Assembly (NCBI RefSeq): GCF_040954645.1
Contig: NC_092805.1
Span: 73,455,186-73,519,185 of the forward strand
Reading direction: 5' to 3'
Source: Diabrotica undecimpunctata
Lineage: Eukaryota; Arthropoda; Insecta; Coleoptera; Chrysomelidae
Length of the DNA stretch: 64,000 bases
Positions within the stretch are counted from its first letter, which is position 1. Every line of letters starts with the position of its first letter. Of the stretch, positions 48,650 to 57,866 are shown piece after piece. The notes beneath the pieces were generated by a model, which was not told the origin of the DNA, did no database searches, and was given only the letters and a program-made list of their open reading frames with translations. The position numbers were made by a program, and so were the translations under genes.

Positions 48650-49340
48650 GTTTGGATAGCAGTTGGTTGTACAGGCATGTGTTGATAAATATGATGGATC
48701 GGTAGGTAGTCCCATTATTCCTAAATCTGACCATATGTTACCTCCCCTGTTGATTCGTGGACGTCCTAAGGGCATTTTTTCTCTCGGGGAATTCTCCCAG
48801 TTTAACTTGGCAATGCAGTTATTAGAAAGCCTTTGGATATAGCCAGCGTAACTTTGGCGTTGAGATTTAGTCTCTTGTATGACGTTGCTATCTTTATATA
48901 TCTGTTAGACCTTGGCATTAGTTCCGGTTCGGTATTGGTTATTATTCGGACCTTTGTAAGTTGGAAAATAATTCTGATAACTTTTCTAGTAATCCTGATC
49001 TAATTAATACCTAAGTTTTACTTACATTGTTTTGTCAGCGTTCCCGTCAAATTTTCAGTCAATAGTTTAATCACTTTTTTATATATCCTGATTTTAGGGA
49101 TTTGTATTAGACTTCTGGATTTAAAAGTGTTATGTGGGTTATATTTACATTAGTAAGCTACGTGAATATTCCATTTTATTTCTTATGTGACAGCGTTATC
49201 TACGATACCTAAAACGCTGCAATCTTTCAAAATTATATGGGTTTATTGTTACGTTATGCCCTACTCTACGTCCTCTCTCTTGTATGTTAAAGAAAATTTA
49301 TTTAGTTTTCTCATTACTTACTATCAGACCGGTTTTTACT
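48650..49340 (-). pseudogene. Non-LTR RT C-terminal remnant
   Basis: Minus-strand frames show VSNEKTK near 49320, a possible VTINPYNFE-type block near 49240, then QRQSYAGYIQRLSNN (48865-48820) and MPLGRPRINRGGNIWSDLGI (48775-48715). The last two are the WAGHV-like and GRPR-RW-D blocks at the end of many insect endonuclease/RT elements. The family differs from the RTE tails at 27966 and 55160. Heavily decayed. Confidence 0.6.
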
Positions 49341-49819
49341 GCTAATAGCATTATTTTATAGCATTCTAATATTTAATCTATGGATTAAATCCGGATAGTA
49401 AATAGATATTTTTCACTTTCTCGGAGAAATAATATTCTAACATACAAAATGCTATTAAATTGCTAAAACCTTTCTTGCATATTATATTTACTTATGAGGG
49501 ACAGCAGCAATATCAGTACCATAATAGGGCGTATAGTCCTGGACTGGCTAATCGTTGGATAATTGGAAGCATGAGTGTAGCAGTTTTAATGTTTTCGGGA
49601 CTGCTACCTGGTATCGGGGAGCAGAGATATCAGTACCAAGTTAGTGCATATAGGAATTGTTAATTGAACTTTATTATTATTAAACAGCACTATATTTCCT
49701 AGTAAAATCGTCATGACTTTACAGTTATACAAATTTTCGAACGTTGGTTATGGAAACATCAAATACATACCACCGGATTCCCAAGATCGACATTCAGCAA
49801 AATCCTTTAATAATGATAC

Positions 49820-50411
49820 AGGAGTAAAAATATAAATATTTGGGAGCTTACATCAACAAAGGATTAGATTAAGACTAAGAAATCAGGGTACGAATAGAAA
49901 TGGCAAGGGCAGCGTTCTGAAAATTCAAGCAATTGTTCTGTGACAAAAATCTGCATACTGCGCTGAGACTAAGGTTTGTTGAATGTTATGGTCTCAACTA
50001 TTGTACAGAGTAGAAATATGGACAGTAAAAGCGCAAATAGTTAGGAAGCTTTAAGCCTTTGAATTTTGGTATACCGGAGAATGTTGAGAATTCCATGGAC
50101 TGCCAGGGTCACCAATGAGGAAGTGCTGAGAAGGATGGGTCGAGACAAACAATTGTTGAGAACAATAAAAGTACGCAGGACTGCATACCTGGGACACATA
50201 CTAAGGAATATAAAGTGTTCTGCAGGCCATCATGCAGGGTAGAGTCGATGGCAAAAAGGGAATAGGTAGAAAGAGGAAGTCATGGCCGCGAAATATTCGT
50301 GACTGGACAAACATGACTGTAGACGAATTATTTTACGTTGCAAAAGGCAGAGATACTTTTACAAATGTGGTCGCCAACCTCCGTTAATGGGGACGACATA
50401 GGAAGAAGAAG
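49820..50411 (+). mobile_element. 5'-truncated non-LTR insertion in the left palindrome arm, 592 bp
   Basis: Flanked by an 8-bp duplication AATGATAC (49812-49819, 50412-50419). The right arm has a single AATGATAC in the mirror position (near 54670), an empty site. The insert encodes RT C-terminal blocks: LGAYINKGL, IRVRIEMARAAF-KFKQLFCD, then GRKRKSWPRNIRDWT near 50270 and VVANLR-stop near 50380. It ends in a GAAGAAGAAG tail. Frames are broken. Confidence 0.85.
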
Positions 50412-50549
50412 AATGATACGCTAAACAAAAAAAAAAACAGAGATGAAGATAGGCGCCAAGAAACCCTGTGTTATAAAACAGTTGAATAAAATACAGATTC
50501 TCGATTCAAATATTCAAAAATTTAATGAACAGCATACTAAATTAGAAAT

Positions 50550-50930
50550 AACATCTATTTAAAATGCAATTCATTAATGGCTTAAGGTACAAAGCAGTCC
50601 TAGCATCTGCTAATGATATTGATCTTATAAGGAACTCTCTCCCGTCCGCAAACGACATCTTCAACAAAGTGAAGAGAGCACGAAAAATGTTTCACTTAAA
50701 ATCAACAAAATAAAAACCAAATACAAGTGAATCAACAGAAGAAAGCAATTTAATACATCTAGATAAAATATTAAAGTCAACAATTATAATTTCGAAAGTA
50801 TGGAACACTTTAAATATCTTAGATTAATAATCACGGTTAATAATAATGTCACTAAAAAAATACAAAGCATAATTCACTTCAGACCTATTTTAAAACATGA
50901 ATGTTTTTTAAAACAATAAGACCGAACATA
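50550..50930 (+). pseudogene. Non-LTR RT fragment in the left arm
   Basis: Decayed RT sequence with an LxYADD-like remnant near 50610 (SANDIDLI) and NYNFESMEHFKYLR near 50782-50823, a block before the RT thumb. It mirrors 54190-54690 on the minus strand. Confidence 0.6.
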
Positions 50931-51761
50931 TTATATTATGTAATAATTGTAATAGATATGTTGGCTAGAATCAAATTACCATAAAGTCACCGAAATATTT
51001 TATCTGAGTAATGACTCACTACTGATTGATACGTTACGTTATACGATACATTTATAGTTAAAAGCGAAATTATTAGGTGTTATGCCATGTATAATATATG
51101 TGTATCTATAAAGTATTATAGTAAGATATTGAATTTCCTACATTTAAAAATCGAAATATTGAAATTAGACAGTAAAAAATTATAATTTTAAGATTGATTT
51201 ATAAATTATTATAATTTAAATTTTACTACTTTGTGAAACAAATATTGTACATCAAAAACGTAGCAATCGAAACATCGGAACGTACATTTATATATTAAAT
51301 TTTTCAGTGTCAATGCATTAAAAAAATACTAATAAATAAAAATGGACAATTGCATTTTCCAAGCTTATAACAGACACTAACTTAAGTTTAAAAATAATTA
51401 AAGCAAGTAATATAAATTACCAACATAAAATATTTAACTACATTAAGCAAGTATTTGTGAAATTTCGGGATGACTAAATTGATTGATATTTAAATAAATT
51501 TCAAGTTCCAAAACGTACCTGCTGTAAAATTTAAAAATCTACGACTAATCAAATTATTGGCAACATCGGAGGAGTTTAGTTGTGTACGCAAAGAAATGTA
51601 TACGGATCCCAAAAGTGTTTCAACCTATTACGGAGTCCACTTAATCCGACGTGTTGGTCGGAGTCCACATACAGCGCTACCCAGATAATAATATACACGG
51701 TGTATATTCGCCTGGAGTTAGTATAATACCGTTTTAGTACGGGGCCCACATTAACTGCTAA

Positions 51762-51866
<105 letters not shown>

Positions 51867-53049
51867 TCTAGCGGTTAATGGGGGCTCCGTACTAAAACGG
51901 TATTATACTAACTCCAGGCGAATATACATCGTGTATATTATTATCTGGGTAGCGCTTTATGTGGACTCCGACCAACACGTCGGATTAGTGGACTCCGTAA
52001 TAGGTTAAAACACTTTTGGGATCCGTATACATTTCTTTGCGTACACAACTAAACTCCTCCGATGTTGCCAATAATTTGATTAGTCGTAGATTTTTAAATT
52101 TTACAGCAGGTACGTTTTGGAACTTCAAATTTATTTAAATATCAATCAATTTAGTCATCGAGAAATTTCACAAATAGGTACCCGGTTAATGTAGTTAAAT
52201 ATTTTATGGTGGGTATTTATATTACTTGCTTTAATTATTTTCAAACTTAAAAAGTATTTATTATGAGCTTGGAAATGGCTAGTTTTCGTTTTATTTATTA
52301 TTATTTTTTGTTAAAATGAATATGCACTTAAACATTTAGTCTCTAAATGTACTAACATCGAGTAGAGTAGTCGTGTAACAGTTTAAGAAAGAAGAAGCCC
52401 TTCGGTAGGATTATAATAAACAACATAAAATTAAAAAAAACTCTGTAAACAGGAGAGCTTTGTAATTTTTCAATTCCTGCAATTTATGACGTGCAATATT
52501 TGTTTCATAAAGTAGTTAAATTTAAACTATAATAATTTATGGGAAGCGTTTAAAGAAGTAATCGCTAACCTCAATTAGAATACGGCACAATAAGAAGATG
52601 AAACTTACTGTATTTTTACTTATTATATTCACAAAAAGAATATCCAAAGTAAAATTTAACACGTTTTTATGGAGTTGTAGTGAAATTTGACTTCTTATTA
52701 CGATACCGGATCCTGTAAAATTTTAAATACATTAAATCTCCCGTAAATTATTAAACTTATTCTTAGAATAAAATAACAAACTTCTTAGTAATTAGGTACA
52801 ATATACCGTTCACAATTATGTGATAATCTGTAGGTGTCAAGATTGCACGGTCATATGCCATAAGGTTTCATCTTTCATATAAACATCGATAGTTTTTAAC
52901 TTTGGGTGTATTTGATTCCACCGTGCTGTAACCGATCCAACTTGAAAAGTGTTATTTTACATAAAATTAGCACGTTGGCCCTAATAATGACCTATTAATA
53001 TACATTGTTAAAAATTGTATACATTTATCAATTTAAAACATTCTTTGTC

Positions 53050-53300
53050 GTCTTCTGATCTTCATCTCCATTCGTTCCTAATTAAGCACATGTTATCCAC
53101 AGGATCCCTCTCTCATTTTTAAATCATTACTCTTTTTGCCTTTTGCCATCGATTTCTTTATTTTGTTTATTCATATCGTTTTTACTCATAACAAATATTG
53201 GGTAGATTATTGTATCATTAAACTTTCTAATTATATGTCCGTATCATATAAGTTGTCTAGTTATTTTAGCGTATATAATGTCGTATGTTAATTCCATTTT
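53050..53300 (-). pseudogene. Possible RT C-terminal fragment
   Basis: Minus frames show TRQLIWYGHIIRKFNDTIIYP, similar to the WYGHV-R-D-R-P block that closes many insect non-LTR RTs. Very short and broken. The neighbouring 53300-53640 has no identified gene; 53700-53860 minus again shows a weak PLRYIGHVHRRQN block. 52546-53049 shows nothing. Confidence 0.4.
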
Positions 53301-53899
53301 GTTTAACAATAAAACAGCAAAACTTCTACAAAATTATTTCTATCTTATCACTACAGCTGTTTCGGAGAGTGCCTTTCTCAAGTCTCAAATTTCTCGAATC
53401 CATCAATCATCCATTGTATTTCTTATACTTTCATTTAAATCCTCTCCAATCAAAGATTTTGAAGCAGCTTTGCTCCATAGTCCATTTTTGTTGCTTTTTG
53501 TCACTGTTTCTCCTTTCTCTTTATCATTATCAATACGTAGCGCTACAACACTGGGTAGGTCTTCGCTGACTACAACTTATCTCCAAGTTAATCGATTTTC
53601 CACGAATCTGTAATCAAATGAAATGTCCATTTTTTGAGATATGATTAGATGTTTTCTCTCCATTGTATACTGAAATGCCCAAGTGGCATTCTTCTGTGCT
53701 AACTTCCTTCCACACCAGTTCTACAAGTTTGACATTTTGGCGTCTATGCACGTGTCCGATATACCTTAAGGGATTTATTTTCCTGAACAATATCGTTATG
53801 CGAGCTTTCTTTATTCAGTATGTTTTCTTATTCTATACGGATTTGTAGCGATATGATAATGAGTTCTGAAGCTATTTTCTCGTAACATTTTAAAGTAAT

Positions 53900-54082
53900 T
53901 ACTATTTAAATGGGAATAAGCCACAATTAAAGCTTAAAGTTAGTTTATTGACGTTTCAATTTCCACTTCGGAAATCGTTCTCAAAATACAAACATTAGTG
54001 AGAATGATTTCCGAAGTGAAAATTAAAACGTCAATAAACTAACTTTAACCTCTAATTGTGGCTTATTCCCATTTAAATAGTA
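53900..54082. mobile_element. Foldback MITE, 183 bp
   Basis: Almost entirely an inverted repeat with arms of about 85-90 bp. Ends are TACTATTTAAATGGGAATAA, and the centre has CCACTTCGGAAATCGTTCTC against its complement. Few mismatches. No ORF. It lies within the extra part of the right palindrome arm. Confidence 0.85.
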
Positions 54083-54099
54083 GTTATGATAATGGGGTT

Positions 54100-54690
54100 A
54101 AATACAAATTTCTGATTATTTTCCTTTCAAATATTCGGAGTGCTTCCTTATTTGTTTTAGTCATTCTCCATGACTCACATCCATATATTAAAATAGGTCT
54201 GAAGTTTGAATTATGCTCTGTATTTCTTTAGTGGCATTATTACTAACCGTGATTAGTGATCTAAGATATTTAAAGTGTTCCATACTTTCGAAATTGTAGT
54301 TGTTGACTTTAATGTTTTTTCTAAATTTATTGAATTGGTTGATTGGTTTTCTGTTGATTCGCTTGTATTTGGTTTTCATTTCGTTGATTTTAAGTCAAAC
54401 ATTTTTTGTGCTCTCTTCACTTTATTGAAGTTTGTGAACGGAGGAGTTTCTCATTAGAGTTATGAGTTCTATATCATTAGCATATACTAGGAGTGCTTTG
54501 TCCTTGGGCCGTTAATGGATTACATCTTAAATAGGCGTTATTTCTATTTTAGTAAGCTGTTCATTAATTTTTTGATTATTGGAATCGAGAATCTGTATTT
54601 TATTCGACTGTTTTATAACACAAAGTTTCTTGGAGCATATTTTCATCTTTGGTTTCCAGTATCATTATTACAAGGATTTTGCTGGATATG
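54100..54690 (-). pseudogene. Non-LTR RT fragment in the right arm
   Basis: Minus strand: NYNFESMEHFKYLRSLITVS near 54330-54240, then PILIYGCESWRMTKTNKEAL at 54190-54120, RT thumb and YGAE(C)-W-like blocks. It mirrors the left-arm fragment at 50550-50930. Confidence 0.7.
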
Positions 54691-55159
54691 GACATAGTGA
54701 ACCTGGTGGTATGTACATGATGTTTTCATAACCAACGTTCAAAAATTTTTCTTACTGTAAATTTATGATTATTTTACTAGAAAATATAGTGTTGTTTAAT
54801 AATAATAAAGTTCAAGCAACAATTCCTATATGCATTAACTCGGTAATGATAATTCTGCTCCCCGATACCAGGTAGCAGTCCCGAAAACATTAAAACTGCT
54901 ACACTCATGCTTCTCATTATCCAACAATTAGCCAGTCCAGAACTATACGCCTTATTATGGTACTGATATTGCTGCTGCTCCTCATAAGTGAATAGAATAT
55001 GCAAGGAAGGTTTTGACAATTTAATAGGATTTTGTGTGTTAGAATATTATTTCTCCGAGAAAGTGAAGAATATCTATTTGCTATCCGGATTTAATCCATA
55101 AATTAAATAATAGAATGCTCTAAAATAATGCTAGTAGCAGCAAAAAAAAGCGGTCTAAT

Positions 55160-55448
55160 AGTCATCATCATCATTATCAATCAGCCCTGAGTTGTCCATT
55201 GTTGAACATAGGCCTCCTCTAGACTTTTCCATCTGCTTCTGTTCTGCGCCTCTGGTATCCAATTGGTCACGATTCTTTTGAGGTCGTTGGTCCATCGCTT
55301 TGGGGGTCTTCCTCGGCTTCGCTTGTCAGCCCGTGGTCTCCACTCAAGCAATTTTTTTGTCCAACTGTTGTCTTTTATTCTTGCAACATGTCCTGCCCAT
55401 CTCCTTTTTTGTTATTTGTAATATGTTCGATAATGTCTTCCACTCCGG
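55160..55448 (-). pseudogene. RTE-type element, 3' part (left of the BEL insertion)
   Basis: Minus strand continues the RT ORF cut at 62359: VEDIIEHIT, a shift, then RRWAGHVARIKDNSWTKKLL, WRPRADKRSRGRPPKRWTND and EEAYVQQWTTQG-stop, then a (GAT)n tail (55164-55176). This is the same conserved end as 27966-28243. The BEL/Pao element sits inside it with duplication TCCGG. Confidence 0.88.
55444..55448. repeat. Target-site duplication TCCGG, left
   Basis: Matches 62359-62363. Confidence 0.92.
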
Positions 55449-55892
55449 TGTTGTAACTTACAACAGTTAAAAATATTTTTAATGAAATGTACATTATTTT
55501 TCAACTGCCCGTATGTTGTCTGCTATGTCTATATCGCCTTTTGACCTGTTAAAAACGCAGATACTTCGCCCGCTACGCCTCGAGGAGAACACATTTTTAG
55601 TCAGTCACCAACTAACAGCGGTCGAGTGCGTACCGTATGGGGTTTTATCTTCGTTTACGCAATGACGCTCTAAAAATTGTATTACCAGCCTCCGTAGATA
55701 AGGAATTTTGTTTAATGCTACTGTACTGTGTGTAATAGAATTTTGTAGTATACCAACGTTGTAGTTATTTATCATAATTAGTGAACCAGCCCTGGAAAAG
55801 CAGTAAAGTCTAAAATAAGTTTAGCTACGAACATAATACCTGTTCGTACTCTAATTGTATATTAGCAAGGTTCAATGGCTAAGCTTTATACA
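55449..55892 (+). repeat. 5' LTR of the BEL/Pao element
   Basis: 444 bp; preceded by TCCGG. Confidence 0.95.
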
Positions 55893-55895
55893 ATT

Positions 55896-55913
55896 TGGTC
55901 CTACTCGAGCACG
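55896..55913 (+). other. Probable primer-binding site of the BEL/Pao element
   Basis: TGGTCCTACTCGAGCACG begins 3 nt after the LTR, at the expected place and with the required TGG start. I cannot name the tRNA. The following leader (55914-56381) shows no ORF. Confidence 0.55.
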
Positions 55914-56381
55914 GATATATTATAATGTTTGGTTACATCAGTGAAGAAAAAAGTAAGATAAAACGTGGTCTTAAAGTGGAAAATTCCTGTGTAATTAGTG
56001 CCGGCTGGTAAATACATAAGGTTTACACATAGCTAGTTCTCTCTCACTCGCTCTCTCTATAGAAAGTGGTATTGTTCGCTCACTCTTCTGCAAGATATTT
56101 GGTGTCTCGGTTAGACGAAGATAACGCTGTCTCAATCATGCAAAAGTTCCGCCCTGTGGTAGTGTCGTAACAGTAGGAGTCGCCTGCGCAAACGGAAATT
56201 TTGGTTCATGACAATTGGTGAGTTCGTTCTGATCTATTGATAATTATTGACATTTAATTGAGTAATAAAATCACGGTATCAACTACTTGATTATATTGGA
56301 TGATTTGCTTGAATCATAATCTGTATTTTGATTAAAGTTTGAATTTGTTTAAATAAGTTTACACTTAATTATTCTCTTAGT

Positions 56382-57866
56382 ATGGAGGAGTTGAAAAAAT
56401 CTCGTAAATCTCTAAAGGCTAGACTTACTAGAATTTCTAATTGGTTTAGTATAAATAAAGATTGTGAAAGTATTGATTTGTTACTGGAAAAACAAAGTCA
56501 ATTAGCGTTACATTTCTCTGAATATGAAAAAATTCAACAACAAATTGAAGGTCTCGATGACTCTGAATTAGATTCACAGGAGTCAATTGAATTCGAAGAA
56601 AAATATACGAATACTCTAGTAAATATTAAAATACAGATAAAAGCTTTAAGTAATAACATTTTAGATTATAGTAAAAATACTCCAATAGAACATATCTCAA
56701 AAGGCACAGTTAAATTGCCCGAAATCTCTATGCAAACCTTTGAAGGTAATTTTGAGGATTGGAATTCGTTTTTTCAACTATTCTGTACTTTAGTGATTGA
56801 TAACTCACAGTTAAATGATTTGCAGAGATTTATTTATCTCAAAACTTTTCTGAGGCGTGAACCATTAGAATTAATCAAAAATATTGAAGTGGTAAATGAC
56901 AATTTTCAAATTGCTTTGGACACGCTTAAGGAAAGGTATGATAATAAACCTCGAATTGTATCATTACTCATAAAAAGGTTATTAAAGGTTTCATCTCTAG
57001 CAAAATGTACCTCACAAACTCTGAGAAACTTTATTACTCAAGCAAAACAAAACATTATGGCTCTAAATAATCTGGAGGTTCCAACTCAATATTGGGATCT
57101 CATTTTAATTGAGATATTTTTAGAAAAACTAGACTATAACACACATAAGGCTTTTGAATACGAGGTAGGTACAAAAAGTTTACCTACGCTAAAACAATTC
57201 TTTGAGTTTTTAGAAAATAGATGCAATATTTTAGAAAAACTTAACTGTTCTGAAACCCAACAGAAAGGTTTTAAATATTCACAAAAGGTGACACATTTTT
57301 CAAGCTCAGATAACAAGGTTAATTCTAATAAATTGAATTGTAGTTTTTGTAATCATTCGATGCACAACATTTATCAATGTGAAAAATTTAAAGCCAGTTC
57401 TCTTTCAGATAGGAATAATTTCGTTAAGTTAAAACATTTGTGTAAGAATTGTCTTGGAAGTAAACATTTTGTAGAAAACTGTACTTCTCAAAGAACATGT
57501 AATATATGCAATAAGAAGCATCACTCTCTCTTGCACAGTGCCAACACTTCTATGGTTTCAAGCATCTCTCGTTCTCAAGTTCCTTCATCTAATTCTCATG
57601 CTCAAAACTCTCAACCTTCTCAAGGTACAAGTAGTGATAATCACATGCCTAGTGTATCACAAAGGAGTGCTCATAGTTTACAGCCTCAAACCTCTTGTAT
57701 GTCAGATACAACCCAAACGTTTACTGCCCTCTCTATAAAAAATGAAGTTCTCTTAGCAACAGCTTTAGTCACATTATATACAAAAGAACATCAACCCATA
57801 AGAGCCCGTTGTCTACTAGACAACGCTAGTCAGACCTCGTTTATTACACAAGAGCTTGTTAATTAA
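56382..57866 (+). CDS. gag: Gag and protease start of the BEL/Pao element
   Basis: ATG at 56382. Residues 1-100 are a charged helical N-terminus. Residues ~115-290 match the Pao Gag domain (LPEISMQTFEGNFEDWNSFF, FIYLKTFLRREPLELI). Two CX2CX4HX4C knuckles follow (CSFCNHSMHNIYQC, CKNCLGSKHFVENC) and a third related CNICNKKHHSLLH. A Ser-rich linker leads to the aspartic protease site RCLLDNASQTSFI near 57806. TAA at 57864-57866 stops the frame, but the same frame stays open beyond. BEL/Pao elements normally make one Gag-Pol, so this is a single nonsense mutation rather than a natural end. Confidence 0.92.
   Translation: MEELKKSRKSLKARLTRISNWFSINKDCESIDLLLEKQSQLALHFSEYEKIQQQIEGLDDSELDSQESIEFEEKYTNTLVNIKIQIKALSNNILDYSKNTPIEHISKGTVKLPEISMQTFEGNFEDWNSFFQLFCTLVIDNSQLNDLQRFIYLKTFLRREPLELIKNIEVVNDNFQIALDTLKERYDNKPRIVSLLIKRLLKVSSLAKCTSQTLRNFITQAKQNIMALNNLEVPTQYWDLILIEIFLEKLDYNTHKAFEYEVGTKSLPTLKQFFEFLENRCNILEKLNCSETQQKGFKYSQKVTHFSSSDNKVNSNKLNCSFCNHSMHNIYQCEKFKASSLSDRNNFVKLKHLCKNCLGSKHFVENCTSQRTCNICNKKHHSLLHSANTSMVSSISRSQVPSSNSHAQNSQPSQGTSSDNHMPSVSQRSAHSLQPQTSCMSDTTQTFTALSIKNEVLLATALVTLYTKEHQPIRARCLLDNASQTSFITQELVN

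Noticed and set aside
53315..53400. Third possible hammerhead (minus strand: CTTGAGA, GAAACAGCTGT)
   Set aside because: GAAA and a palindromic ACAGCTGT are present, but the CUGANGA core is not; kept only as a Penelope-like terminal motif suspicion.
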